Positions 1 through 12,435 of a DNA stretch of 64,000 bases are shown in pieces (the first letter of the stretch is position 1; the number at the start of each line of letters is the position of its first letter). Origin of the DNA: Batkoa obscura (taxonomy: Eukaryota; Entomophthoromycota; Entomophthoromycetes; Entomophthorales; Batkoaceae); the NCBI GenBank assembly GCA_030770535.1, contig JASVEC010000016.1:310001-374000 (forward strand), in the 5' to 3' direction. A program made the translations under genes and the position numbers. The notes beneath the pieces were generated by a model. That model did no database searches. It was not told where the DNA came from and worked only from the letters and a program-made list of their open reading frames with translations.

Positions 1-1371
1 TTAGCCTAAAGTGCGAGTACACCCCTTAGAGGGAGTTGCATTATGAGATGTAGATTAAAAGTAAGCCTATGAACCTAAAAATAGCACAATGAAGGCAATG
101 TAATATGAAAAAGATAAAGTAGATTATCCTAACGGCCAAGGCTAAATATTAAAGTATTATTTCTACATTTATGAACACTGTCATAAATACTTATAACAGC
201 CTGGAGATTGAGTGCATAGTTAAGGTGGTTATATAAGTTATAAAACTACAATGCTTATGGTGGCCTGGAGACCAAGTGCACAGTTAGGATATTTACTTAT
301 GTTATAAAAATGTAAAATTATTTTAAAATAATACATATGTCTCCAGATCAATTTACAACTAATCAAAAATGAGCTTGGTTACCAGTATAGGTTAATAAAT
401 TGGAACACAATTTAAGCATTGGTCTGCAGGTTTAATGAGGTGAAAATTTGGTTGTTGAAATAGATATTCGAATAAAGATGAGGTAGTTGAGTTAATGGGT
501 AGTGAGGACAAATACTTGTCAATGAGTTTAAAAAATAAAAATAAGATTATAAGTTTAAGTTACTTGAGAGTATTTTTTATATTAGTTTAGAAAGTATGAC
601 GGATACAATATACGAATCTCAATTTTTTGATTTTTTAAATTTAATTTTGAACCACACTATTATTGAACAAAAATGAATTTCAATTAATGAATAAATGTCT
701 GCAGGTCAGATTGAAAAAGGCGCATAAAACGGAATAACTTTTTTCGTTTAATTGATAACATCAATAATTAACCTTAGGGAAAGGATACCATCAGCTTTTG
801 CCTTAAGCTCTTATAGATATAGTACAATAAGTATATAGCGTTTTTTGTGCTGCTATTATAATATGCTAGTAAAAACTGAATAAGGACATTTAAAAAGCAA
901 TTACACCAAATATATCCTTTAAAAATTGAACTTTTAGGTTAATTACCATTTATATTTAGGGATTAATTAGTGATATCATTCTTTGAAATTTTGGGGTAAA
1001 TAACTACGAACAAATCAATTTTTGAAGTAAATTATATTTGAGCTAATTGATTTGCTTATGACTCAAAACTGGAAATTTATAAAAAGATAGAATAGATGTT
1101 TGTTTATCATAAGAAAGATAAGATTCATCTATAAAAAATCTAAAATCAAATAATAACCAATCAACGTCCAAGCTTAAAAATCTAAGCCAATTATAAGTTC
1201 AGGGTTTCATATTGTGCAAATAAAAATCAAGTATGATGATAATTCAATTTTGATGAAAATTTGGGGTTTGACAAGTATTTAAACACCAGATACAATCGGA
1301 TTTCTCTTTATCATTTATAATAATTATAAAAGACTTTTCATATAATTTTATTGTTATTGAGATAGTCAAAA
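1..1371. other. Gene-free AT-rich spacer
   Basis: No convincing coding region is visible on either strand. Two imperfect direct repeats of about 50 bases, around 199-250 and 262-310, each contain a GCCTGGAGA core followed by GTGCA(T/C)AGTTA and a TATGTTATAAAA-like end. The last part holds AT-rich sequence with a TATA-like stretch near 1310-1335 and is the likely promoter of the aconitase gene. Confidence 0.5.
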
Positions 1372-3809
1372 ATGCTTGCTAAAAGATGTGCACTTAAGGT
1401 AATTAATCTTAATAAAGTTTTCTTTTTCTTTTTTGTTAACTCTTAGTATTAGTATTTGCCTTCTAGCTATTTAACTAGAAGAGGCTATGCCAACATTGCT
1501 GCTGTCCCTCAAAATGTTCGCATGTCTAATATTGAAACTGAAACTATCAATTATCAACGTATTGAAGATAACTTAGCTATTATTAGAAAAAGGTAATGAA
1601 TTTATTTTTTATTTTTATAACTTTTGTTAAATAGCAACTTAGATTAAACCAACCATTAACTTTAGCTGAGAAAATTGTTTATGGTCATTTAGATGATGCT
1701 AAAAACCAAGAAATTGCCCGTGGTGCCTCTTATCTTAAACTTAGACCTGATCGTGTTGCCTTCCAAGATGCTACTGCTCAAATGGCTTTACTTCAATTTA
1801 TGACTGCTGGTCTTCCAAAAGTAGCTGTCCCATCCACTGTCCATTGTGATCATTTAATCCAAGCACAAATTGGTTCTGAAAAGGATCTTGCCCGTGCTAA
1901 AGATATCAATAAGGAAGTTTATGATTTCTTAGCTTCTACTTGTGCTAAGCATGGACTTGGTTTCTGGAAACCAGGATCTGGTATTATTCATCAAATTGTA
2001 TTAGAAAATTATGCTTTCCCAGGTGGTCTTATGATTGGTACTGATTCCCATACTCCAAATGCTGGTGGTCTTGGTATGGTTGCTATTGGTGTTGGAGGTG
2101 CCGATGGTGTTGATGTATTAGCTGATATTCCATGGGAACTTAAATGTCCTAAAGTCATTGGTGTTAAACTTACTGGTCAATTAAGAGGATGGACTTCACC
2201 AAAGGATATTATTCTTAAAGTAGCTGGTATTCTTACCGTTAAAGGTGGAACTGGTGCTATTGTTGAATATTTCGGTTCAGGTGTTGATTCTATTTCATGT
2301 ACTGGTATGGCTACTATCTGTAATATGGGTGCTGAAATCGGAGCTACTACTTCTCTTTTCCCATTCAATGCTCGTATGGGTGATTATCTCCGTGCCACTA
2401 AACGTGATTATATTGCTAAATCATCTGAACAATTCTCTCATAACTTACGTGCCGATGAAGGTGCTATCTATGATCAAATCATTGAAATCAACCTTGATGA
2501 ATTAGAGCCACATATCAATGGTCCATTCACCCCAGATCTTGCTACTCCTCTCTCTAAATTTAAGGCTGCCGTTGAAGCTAATAACTGGCCAGCTGATCTT
2601 AAAGTAGGTCTTATTGGCTCTTGCACTAATTCTTCTTATGAAGATATGACTCGTTCTGCTTCTATTGTTGAAGAAGCTAAGAGCCATGGCCTTAAATTTA
2701 AATCTAATTACACTGTTACTCCAGGATCTGAACAAGTTCGTGCTACTATTGAGCGTGATGGATTAATTGATACTTTCTCCAATGCTGGTGGTATTGTACT
2801 TGCTAATGCTTGTGGTCCATGTATTGGACAATGGGATCGTCAAGATGTACCAAAAGGTGAAAAGAACTCCATTATTACTTCTTATAATCGTAACTTTACT
2901 GGACGTAATGATGGTAACCCAGCCACTCATGCCTTTGTTGCTAGTCCAGAAATTGTAACAGCTCTTTCTATTGCTGGTGATTTACGTTTCAATCCAGAAA
3001 CTGATACTCTTAAAGGTGCTGATGGTAAAGAATTCAAACTTTCATCTCCTCATGGTCATGAACTTCCACCAAAAGGATTTAATCCAGGAGAAGAAACTTA
3101 TCAAGCTCCACCAGCTGATTCATCTTCAGTACAAGTACAAGTATCCCCATCTTCAGATCGTCTTCAATTACTTACTCCATTTGCTAAATGGGATGGTAAA
3201 AATCCAAAAGACTTACCAATCTTAATTAAAGTTAAGGGTAAATGTACTACTGATCATATTTCTATGGCTGGACCTTGGTTAAAATACCGTGGTCATTTAG
3301 ATAATATTTCTAATAATATGTTGATTGGTGGTATCAATTATGTTAATGGAGAAGCTAATAATATTCAAAATGTATTTACTAAAAAATGGGATCAAGTACC
3401 AAATGTAGCTCGTCAATATAAAGCTGATGGTGTTCAATGGGTAGTTGTTGGTGATGAAAATTATGGCGAAGGTTCCTCTCGAGAACATGCTGCTCTTGAG
3501 GTACGTCACTTAGGCGGTATTGCTGTTATTGTTAAATCATTCGCTCGTATCCATGAAACTAATCTTAAGAAACAAGGTGTATTACCACTTACCTTTGCTG
3601 ATCCAGCTGATTATGATAAATTATCTGCTACTGACAGAATTTCTATTGAAGGTTTAGAATCTTTTACTCCAGGTGTACCATTAAACTTAAAAGTTACTAG
3701 AGAAGATGGTAGTCAATTTGATATCAAAGTCAACCAAACTTTCAATGATAATCAAATTACTTGGTTTAAGGCTGGTTCAGCTCTTAATAAGATGTCCGAA
3801 AGCAATTAG
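1372..3809 (+). CDS. ACO1: Mitochondrial aconitate hydratase (aconitase)
   Basis: Isomerises citrate to isocitrate in the mitochondrial TCA cycle using a [4Fe-4S] cluster. Three exons are inferred: 1372-1398, 1453-1592 and 1643-3809. Together they give 777 aa, the usual length of fungal Aco1. The first residues ([22 protein letters not shown]) form a basic mitochondrial presequence. The cluster ligands are visible as Cys383 in [10 protein letters not shown] and Cys446/Cys449 in [10 protein letters not shown], almost the same numbering as yeast Aco1. The active-site segments [19 protein letters not shown] and [12 protein letters not shown] are intact. Both internal acceptors were chosen because nearer AGs lead to stop codons. 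Codon choice is biased to GGT, GCT and CTT, as expected for a highly expressed gene. It converges on the GATA-factor gene. Identity is secure; the first small exon is the least certain part. Confidence 0.97.
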
Positions 3810-4027
3810 AATTATTACTATATAATTAAATTATCTTCTTCTTTATTGTATTTGAACTAACTTTATTAAAAAAAAATAAGAATTTAATTTAATATGTTAA
3901 TTAAGAGTTTCATATAAACTTTAGTCATTTTTTAACAAAAAAATAAAAAGGCTAACTTATTTTTAAATATTATGTTTTTGAATTTTTGTTTATTTTTTAT
4001 ATTTGTCTAAATAATATGTTAGTTTTA

Positions 4028-4797
4028 TCAATGTTTTAATTCAGAACCAAATTTTCTAGATCTTTTAACTTTAACATATCCATTTTGATCTCGAAATGTA
4101 GGTCTTGGTATATTATGCAATTTTTCACTAAAATTTAATAAAATTTAATATATTAAATAAATGGATATATTAAATAAGTAATAAGATAGAACTAACTTAC
4201 TATAACCCACAAGCATTACATAATAATCTTTCCCCTTTAGGACATCGTCGCCAACTTGGGGTTTCAATACATAAACAATTACTACATTGTTTTTTAGGTT
4301 CTAATAATTTGGGTTTATAACTAGAAACATAAGGTAAACTAGAAGTTACAGGTAAATGAATTGTTGGCATTAATTCCAAATGCTCAGTAGTAAGTGATTC
4401 TATTTGAAGAGAAAAGAGAAGAGAATTAGTTAGTTCAACCTTATTTTATTATATATTAATTTATTGAATATTTACCATAACCTTGAGTTAAATTTAAACT
4501 ATGTTGTTGACATTGACTAAAATATTCCATTCTATTATTGTTCTCTTGTTGTTGTTGATTGTTATTGTTTAATGTATCCATTGGATATAATGTATCTAAT
4601 AAATAATTGGGAGTATACAAATGATTATAATATTCTTCTTGTAATAAATAATTATTATTAGTATTATGATGAATATTATAATTTATATCTTGTGAAAAGG
4701 GAGAGTCATAATTGATATAATGAGGATGACGATGGTGATCATCTGATTCGTAGTCTGGCTGAGGATGATGGGTGGTGGAAGAGGTATCTTTATTCAT
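4028..4797 (-). CDS. GATA-type zinc-finger transcription factor
   Basis: Three exons on the minus strand are inferred: 4797-4476, 4399-4201 and 4127-4028, giving 206 aa in one frame. The N-terminal half is low-complexity, rich in His, Asp, Asn, Tyr and Gln, typical of a fungal regulator's disordered region. A single GATA finger lies near residues 140-165: CSNC, a 17-residue loop containing TPSWRRCPKGERL, then CNACGLY. This is the C-X2-C-X17-C-X2-C type. It is followed by a basic tail with KVKRSRKFG. An intron interrupts the finger right after CNACGL. DNA binding at GATA sites in the nucleus follows from the family. Which regulon it controls (nitrogen, iron, light) cannot be told from one finger and no companion domain. 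It lies convergent to aconitase and in the same orientation as the PHD gene. Confidence 0.88.
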
Positions 4798-5391
4798 TTG
4801 ATAAATAATAATAAATAGGAGGTGACAGGTGATGTTTATGTTTAATAGGAGTTTAAAATTGTAAAAAAAAACTTAATAAAATTCTGTTATGAAAAGTTGA
4901 TGATTTAAAATATTGATTTGTTTGTAAACTTAATATTCTATTGATATCAAACTATTATTTTACTTTTACTTGTAATTCATATTTTAAATTTATTCTTTAT
5001 TTTATATATTCAATTTGATTAATTTTTAATTTATCAATAAAATCAATTTATTCATTTTATATTAAATAATCATTCTAATATTTAATCAATATTTATTTTT
5101 TAATTTCGCATTTAATCACATTAAATATTGTTTTAATTATTAATCTAAATTAATAAAGTGAAGTAATAATAATAATAAAATAATAAAATAAAATTTATTT
5201 CCCAACTTCTCTTTGAGAATAAAAATAGTACCTTAAACTCTATTATATACTTTCACTTATAATTATTATATTACAAATCATTTTATAGAAAATAATTCAT
5301 AATACAACACTTATAACCCCCATTTGTAAAAATAACTTTCTTTTCTTTTTCTTCATAACAATTAAAATCATATTTCTTTTCCTTATTAATT
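4798..5391. other. Intergenic AT-rich spacer
   Basis: Holds the upstream region of the GATA-factor gene and the downstream region of the PHD gene. Strongly AT-rich with poly-T and AATAAT runs. No gene or RNA was seen. Confidence 0.5.
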
Positions 5392-8068
5392 CTATTGATG
5401 ACATTTCTGAGCATGCTTCCACCAATAAATTTCTTCAACATTGACTGGTTTATTTCTTGGTGATTCTGAATTGATCCAATTAAGACATTTATGACACAAT
5501 GCTTCTTTTTGATCAGTACCTTTATTGATTCGATATTCTAATGGAGCTCGGAATTTTTTCCCTGTAATTGAAGAAATACCATGTTGATAGTTAAGATGAT
5601 ACCTAAAATAATATAAAAATTATTATTTAATATTATGTTATTATTTAATTATATCGTTTTACTTACCAATAAGCACTGATTTTAATTTTTAACCAAACTT
5701 CTTTATCATTACAATGAGGACACAACCCTTCTTTAGATTTACCAACACCTCTTACCCATCTTGGCGTGTATCTAATAAAAATAAAAATAAATTAATAAGC
5801 AACTACATAATGTACTCTTATAAAAATATTACTCATCACCAGGGAATCTAGGAGATTGTTGGTATGGCGCGGGTGGTTTATCTTCTGTAGCTTTTGTATC
5901 TAAAATGAAAGAAATTTGAAATTGAAATTTATAAATTAATTTAAACTGAATATTACCTTGTTTATTAGAAATAGCTGGTGATGCTACACTAGGTTCAACT
6001 GAGGAATTCAAGCGTGTATTCTTTTGATTTTGTATATTTAACTAAAACAAGAATCAAAATTAGCTCATTTAAAATATTAAATAGATAAAAACAAACTTAC
6101 ATTGTTAGTATCGTTAGCCCTTTTCTTGGCTGGTTGAGCACCAATATAAGGGGAAGCGGAGTTATGGGATTTAGCTCTTAAATTAGTATTATTACTATCT
6201 GGTTGAGTAATAGAAAGCTGTAATTGTTTTGAATCTTGAATTTGATTATTGTTAGATTTACTTAAATCACTATTATGACAAGGAAGGCACATAAAAATGC
6301 TAGCGCAATCATTTGGACGATTATTTAATGGTAAACAAGGTATATGATACCAACTACCACATACTGAGCAGGCAATAGTACTTACTGAAAAATCAACAAT
6401 ATAAGAACATATGCCACAGATACAGGATCTAGGTAATAATGTATTTTTATCTTCTTTATTCAATTGGTTAATTTGCTGACTAACTTCTAAAAAATAGTCT
6501 AATATCATATCTTGATGTGGATAAAACTCTAAACCATGTCGTGGTCGTCCCATTAATTTTTGGATCATTCTTAATCCTTTAAGGCTACATAAATTTAATA
6601 ATCCATACTTTAACTCAGATACTTCTAATTGTAAATTGCGATTTTCTTGCTCTAAATCTTGCTGTTCTTTTTGTAATTTACTTGCTTTTTGAGCAGACAA
6701 AAATGCTTTTTGGTTTAAATTATCGACTAAAAATAATTGCCTTGAATGTACTTGTTTTGTGGCTTTCATAAACTCACTACGTTCTTTAAAATAAATAGTC
6801 AATTAACTATTATTATTATTAGTTTATTATTAAAATTACCTTGGTTATAAATATTATAAGTCTTTTCAAATTTAGTGATTAAACTAGTTGGATCAATAGA
6901 ATTACCATTTTTTTCTTGTTGAGAAGTTTCAAGCATAAGATTATTAAATTCATTAAAAGAAGTAATAGGGGGTAAAGTAAACCCATTAAATTGAATACTT
7001 TTTCTTCTATCTCTAGTAAAATTCAATGGCCTTTCTCTGGCTTGAACGGATTCTACCAATTGCATATTGCTTTGACATAAAGTTTCATAATAGATATCTT
7101 TTTTACGTGACCAAAGGGTCCATGCGTTCATATTTGGTACTGAATTATGACTATGTTCTTTACAATAAACATAATATGGCTCTTGGCCTGGGCTGAGTTT
7201 AGTATTATCTGTGGATTCAACAAGCAAATCCCAATCTTGAGCACATGTAATATGAAACATTTTATTACAACCTGCTTTATCACATTTCTAACAAATTTAA
7301 AATTAATTTATAATAATAAAATATAGAACTAATGAAGTTTACAACGCAAGCGCCTACAGTAGCTACATTACTATTTTCACAAAGGTCGCATCTTTTTTGA
7401 AAACTTTCTGGTGGTATATCATTAATTGATATAATTTGTAAACCATTACTATCATCCACTTTAACTTGTGGCCACCAAAGCGCACAAACTACATGAACCC
7501 AAGCAGAACCATCTACTAGTCTTTTCAATGCTCCTCTTTTTACTGGACATAATTTGCATGCCTTTTAAGTATAAAATTCGACTATTAATTTGTTATTATT
7601 AAATAGAAATTAACATCAACTTACCGCAGTAAGTGCATCAACACTTGAACAGCGATCACAATACCAAGCTTCATCTGAAGCAGGCGATGTTTTTACTCCA
7701 TAACATTCTGAGTGAATGATTAATTAAATGAATAAATTAAGAAGAATATCACTAGTTACCTTGATGAATACAAACGTCACAACTCGGAGAAGCACAAAAG
7801 ATTAAGTCATTATTAATACCAGGATAACTATCTAAACATATACAACAGTTATCAGGTTGGGATTTTTTCTATACAAATTTTGAATTTTATAATTAGTCTT
7901 TGCTTTTACTATTCTGGCTCTTTAAAGATAGTTTACCCAATCAATTAAAAATTCTTCAAAATGTTTATTATGAGGGTCATAAAAGTTACGATTTGATTGC
8001 ATTGTATCCATGCCCATATAATTATAGTTAGAATTGGTACTCTCTTGAGGGTAGTTATTAAAACTCAT
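5392..8068 (-). CDS. PHD / extended-PHD chromatin protein with C-terminal Rua1 domain
   Basis: Ten exons are inferred: 8068-7937, 7868-7760, 7707-7625, 7561-7343, 7287-6840, 6783-6101, 6041-5957, 5899-5833, 5771-5667 and 5602-5392. They sum to 713 aa without a frame break. Residues 50-108 are a PHD finger with CCICLDSYPGINNDLIFC, CDVCIHQECYG and WYCDRC. Residues 109-240 are an extended PHD (CKLCP, WVHVVCALWWP, CDLCE, KCDKAGCNKMFHITCAQ), the layout of AF10, Jade, BRPF and Nto1 readers of histone H3. A coiled coil follows at about 355-400, then a third PHD-like finger at about 450-500 (CICGICS to CLPC). The last 105 residues match the Rua1 C-terminal domain: YTPRWVRGVGKSKEGLCPHC, AYWYHLNYQHGISSITGKKF, EALCHKCLNWI and WWKHAQKCH. 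A nuclear chromatin or transcription role is inferred. The alternative is two adjacent genes, but the frame runs through every junction. Confidence 0.85.
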
Positions 8069-8822
8069 TCTCTGGTCAAAATTGTTATAAAAAATAAAGT
8101 CTAAGCTTAAAAAAATGAATGCTTTTTAAGAATTTTTTTAGCTATACTGCTAGTTTTATTCTTTTTTATGCAAATCAAAATATAACAAAACTTATATTTT
8201 TATGCAACCTTTCACTCTATGCCTATCAAATCAGAAACCATTTGGTCCTTTTTTTACTGATATAAGGTAGAAATGACATCATTTTAGTTTTTGTTTGCTT
8301 TAATTGATTTTGTTCCTTATTATTCTTATTGAACATATTTTGGAAAAAAATCATATATTCAAATGACTTTGAAAAAAACCGGTATTCTTGATAACTAGTT
8401 ATTGTATGGTATCACAGGTTTTGTTTCAGCATTGAGTGAAGCTTTTTATTTTTGTTGATATACACCGTTCTGTTTTTAAAAAGCAGATATTTAGTTGATG
8501 ATGGTTATGTAAAATTTCATAGTTCAATCTATTAGTGTGACTATTTAAAATAAGAAGCTTAAAATTTAAGAAATAAGCGGAAATTAAAAATATTTTTTAT
8601 TCATAAAGTAGGGTGAATTCTTCAGTTTTAAAGACCGATAAATATACCAAGATCAACTTCTTGAAAAAAGGCTCACCAATATGTTTTTCTATTCTTTTAG
8701 CTGTATAAATTATATAAAAGTGGTTAGATAAACACTGAATACATACAAAGTGCTTTTATTTATAAAGTAAATATTTTCATCTTCTAATAGACTCTATTTG
8801 TTTATTTATTTAACATTAATCA
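8069..8822. other. Gene-free spacer
   Basis: Upstream region of the PHD/Rua1 gene. No open frame, tRNA or repeat was recognised. Confidence 0.45.
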
Positions 8823-9024
8823 TGTCAAAGGACAAATTATTATTGAATGCTTTTAGTTTACATAGTGGTTTAAAGTAAGCCTCAACTAAAAAATAATTAC
8901 TATAGAAATTTACTATAGTTTTACTGCTTTTTTATTATTTATAATACTTAATATACTTTATATACTTAAATTAAATCTAGATTACTACGATAAAGTCAAA
9001 GGTATTAATGCTGATTTGAATGAT
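8823..9024 (+). pseudogene. Possible gene start truncated by a MITE
   Basis: An ATG at 8823 opens MSKDKLLLNAFSLHSGLK, followed by a GTAAGC donor-like site at 8875. About 100 AT-rich bases later an AG at 8978 precedes codons reading DYYDKVKGINADLND. That second piece stops where a MITE begins at 9025. The phases of the two pieces do not join cleanly. The pattern suggests the 5' end of a small intron-containing gene that was interrupted and then decayed. No family could be recognised. A chance arrangement is possible. Confidence 0.2.
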
Positions 9025-9127
9025 ATATGGGGATGTTTTCTTGGTTTCATTATTTTCCATTTTTTAAGTTCTATTTGAGCGGAAAGGTTGTTGGCAAAAT
9101 TCTTAAACAAAAAATACATCCCCATAT
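9025..9127 (-). mobile_element. MITE copy 1 (ATATGGGG family)
   Basis: A 103-base element with ATATGGGGATG at the left and CATCCCCATAT at the right. The internal consensus is in the minus orientation. It ends the gene remnant that starts at 8823. Confidence 0.85.
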
Positions 9128-9595
9128 TATAATTTCTTTGTTATTTGTCATTGATTTCACATAGTACATTGATAGAAAAATTTGTACAAAGTACTTAAAC
9201 AATTAAGCCTATAAATGACTATTATAAATATCGTTTAAGTATAATTATAAATCAACTAATTTTACAAACGAGCAAATATTGTTTATTAAATTTATGTGTC
9301 TTATTTATTTTATTACTATTTGAATCAAAATAATTAAATATAAGTATTTTAATATAAGGCTAAAATTATAAGAATGTTTAAAAACAGTCCTTTTTGTAGT
9401 AAAAATTAGAAAAGCTTAAACGACATAGAAAGTGGACTATTTTGTATATATCTATAGTGTATTTTATCAGTTTCTAAAATTATCAAACAAAATTTAAGGC
9501 TCCTAAATATTCAGAGCGATTTAATATTCCTTTTAATGTTTTGACAAATGATTAGTAAACTTTCGATATAAAGATTTAGAAAATTTAGTTTCAAG
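9128..9595. other. Gene-free spacer
   Basis: AT-rich, without recognised genes or repeats. Confidence 0.4.
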
Positions 9596-10292
9596 CTAGA
9601 AATTTAGGGTGAAAAATAAGTAGTTGCTACCAATAAAACCAAAGATAGCTTTAACAGAGTTACCAAGAGCTCTAACAGAACCACTGAAGAAGTCATAGTG
9701 ATCGGCAGTACTAACAGGTTTATCCATCTTCTTTAGTTTGAAATAGCAATGATACTAGTACCATCTGGAGCAGGTGATAAACAAGTAATCAAACTACATT
9801 ATTAGTTACCTTAGTTTATACAGTGTGAAGTTCACCAAAGTTACTTCCCTAGCAACTATGATGAAGTGGGACAATAAAAAGTTTACCAAAGATAGCAGCA
9901 CCACAAATAGAGGTAAAAATTCCTTTGGACACTTAATATTGAGACTAAAATAGTCATTACTATGAGTGTAACTGCCACCAGCGATAATAAAAACCATAAC
10001 TGGGTACGCTCATGAACAGCAATTTGTTTTTAAATTGGAATAATTTTCGTGGTTTTATCCTTAAATTCTAAAAGGAAAAAACTAATAATTCGACACTTTG
10101 TAATATAAAAAGAGAAATGACAAGTTTGCTTAATAGGTTAACCTTACCACTTTTACAAAATGATTGAATTTAATAAATAAGATTTATTTTATTATTATTA
10201 TCTTCCACAGCCACGCCACAGTGATCGTAGGCACGACCATAATTAAATCAATCACAGGAGCTATAAGTATCACCTACAGTAATGTTAGTCAT
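9596..10292 (-). pseudogene. Decayed unidentified gene
   Basis: On the minus strand an ATG at 10292 opens MTNITVGDTYSSCD and, after an in-frame stop, continues FNYGRAYDHCGVAVE. Further downstream are coding-like pieces reading AGGSYTHSNDYFSLNIKCP and FTSICGAAIFGKLFIVPLHH. A last piece reads STADHYDFFSGSVRALG then NSVKAIFGFIGSN, with a stop near 9596. The amino-acid composition is that of real protein, but stops and frame changes separate the pieces. This looks like a host gene lost by mutation. The family is not recognised. Some breaks could be introns I failed to place, so a functional multi-exon gene is not fully excluded. Confidence 0.4.
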
Positions 10293-10544
10293 TTTTATAA
10301 TGTTCGTTTGATATAAGGTTTAAAAAAATGAGTTTTGAGTTCAAAGTGAGCTTAAACTTAAATAACATTAACAAAAGGTTTTGAAAACGCTTTATTGAAA
10401 TAAGTTAAAAGTATTTAGTTTTTGATTAACAAAAAGCTATATACACAAATAGATATGAATATAATGTTACTTGTAGTAAATATTGAGTTAAATAAATAGC
10501 TTAGGACTAAATTATTACAATTAAATTCAAATTATTATTGGGAG

Positions 10545-10642
10545 TGTTTTTTTTGACTTCATTGCTTTTTCCATTTTTTAAGCACTATTTAAGCAGAAAA
10601 TTTGTTAGTAAAATTCTTAAACACAAAAATACATCCCCATAT
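10545..10642 (-). mobile_element. MITE copy 2 (ATATGGGG family)
   Basis: The left end is worn (TTATTGGGAGTG) and the right end intact (CATCCCCATAT). The interior with ACTTCATT, TTTTTCCATTTTTTAAGC and AAATTCTTAAACACA matches the other copies in minus orientation. Confidence 0.82.
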
Positions 10643-10768
10643 ATCAAAGTATGATTTATTATAAACTACGTTCTTAGTCATAATAGATAAGTGTATTTTG
10701 ATCAAATTGAAATTTAAAAAGTATAAAAAGATAAACCGAATCCTTTCTTTTTTAGACTTTACTCCATA

Positions 10769-12154
10769 ATGAGTTTGAAGTTTGAGTATCTATCCGAAAT
10801 TTCACTTGAGCAGATTTTTAAATATATGGGAGTGTTTTTTTTGGCTTCATTACTTTTTCCATCTTTTAAGCATCATTTGAGTGGAAAAATTATTAGTAAA
10901 ATTCTTAAATACAAAAATACATCCCCATATGGGGATCCATTTGTTATTAAATCTATGTTTTTAAATAAGTATTGATTTGAAGTTGTAGTCAAAGTTATCA
11001 AATATAGCTTTACCTATTTAGCTTATAGTATTAGTAACTATGATAAATATTTTAACTATTCAAGGTATTTTTAAGAGAAAAAGGGCTATTAATGAAACAT
11101 GTAAGTATAAATGATTTTGCAATTGAATGTAACATCTATAAACTCTAACTAATGGTATTTTCTTAGTGATACTAAAACATTAAAGTTGAAATTACTAGAG
11201 TTAAGGGAATTAATTATATCATTATCTGGATATATATATTCATTATCATTATTTAATAATTATTTGAATTAGCTTGAAGTATTTCAACTTAACAGAAATA
11301 GCCTGATTATTGAAGTCAATATCAAAAAATTAAACCCAGATAAATTGAGATCACCTAAGCTAAATCCAAATGATAACTACTTACTAAATCTTCATGAGTT
11401 AAATATTATTAAAACAAGGTTTAAAAAACACAAGTGTTGCAGCTAAAGACTGGGGGATATATCAACTACATAGGAATTAACTTGGAAATAGATTTCATTT
11501 CTAAGTCAGAGTTAAAAGTTATAAGTGTACATGGCTTTGATTTTAACATTAAATGTTTTGGTGACTTAAAATATTAAAAAAAGTGGTGTTTTTAGATAGC
11601 TTTGGGGAATTTTTTGATTCTAAAAATAAACGTACTAATATAGAGTCTATAAGAATATGTAAAAATACTATTTTGAGTTTTTCTAACTCATTGCATTTAG
11701 TTGATTATGATTTTTCAAGACTGTCTAATCTAAAACAGATTTCTGTACTTAATTTAACAAATGAATTGTTGAGTTGGTATTATTCTTATCAAATATTCAG
11801 GCTAATTTGTATTTATATTTTAAAGATATAAATCTTTATGATAGAATATGTTGTTGATATCCTAGGTATAAAAATGATCCTTTCATTAAAAACAGAGTGT
11901 AACTAGATGTACACTTGTAAAGCAAATTGAAATTAAATATTTTACAAATAGATTTGAAAATCTCCTTTTTTTTTTCTTTTTTTTCAAACCTCAAGATGCT
12001 TAAAATCGGAACTTTTATATTAAAATATATTGATATAATAGGTAAATATAAACTTACCACTCCATTATTGTTTGTGACTCTTCCACCTAAAGAAAATCTA
12101 ACTTATTACGATGAGGTTGAAAAAACTATAATGTTAAATTGGACAAAACTATAA
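10769..12154 (+). pseudogene. F-box / leucine-rich-repeat-like gene, broken by a MITE
   Basis: An ATG at 10769 opens MSLKFEYLSEISLEQIFKYM, the pattern of an F-box start (LP-x-E-I-L-x-x-I-F-x-Y-L). Right after it a MITE has inserted at 10824-10930. Beyond the MITE, coding-like pieces continue in changing frames: DPFVIKSMFLNKY, Leu/Ile-rich stretches around 11185-11420 with LKLLELRELIISLSGYIYSL and VFQLNRNSLIIEVN, and an end near 12154 with KENLTYYDEVEKTIMLNW. The Leu-Asn spacing is like leucine-rich repeats of fungal F-box proteins, which serve as substrate adaptors of SCF ubiquitin ligases. Several stops and frame changes make it non-functional. The family call rests on weak motifs. Confidence 0.5.
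10824..10930 (-). mobile_element. MITE copy 3, inserted in the F-box-like gene
   Basis: Runs from ATATGGGAGTG to CATCCCCATAT. It is inserted directly after the F-box motif codons. The element itself has no stop in the gene's frame, so the reading frame runs from the gene through the MITE and out for a further 14 residues. Confidence 0.88.
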
Positions 12155-12435
12155 AATCAAAAAACAATTTGTTACAGCTATTGTGATAAACTATCATAAA
12201 GTTTTATTTTAATTTCATTATCTAATTTTAACCTATTTATCGTATATATTTAATATATTAGTGGACATAAACAAAATTAAATGTTTAAATCAAATATAAA
12301 ACAATAATTTAATACGCATGTAATATGACCCTTCACTATTAAATTATAAATTTAGGAAGAGAACTAGGTGTCTGTAGAAATTAGTTTTCGTATCATTCTT
12401 GAATTTAAATTTATAAGAACATTAAGACATTTAGC

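Noticed and set aside
2177-3509. Several open frames of 60-86 codons overlapping aconitase on both strands
   Set aside because: They lie inside the conserved aconitase exon in other frames and have no independent motifs; they are shadows of the real gene.
5829-6011. Separate small gene starting near 6011 for the Rua1 domain
   Set aside because: It has no ATG in frame at a sensible place, and the splice phases from the upstream PHD exons join it exactly.
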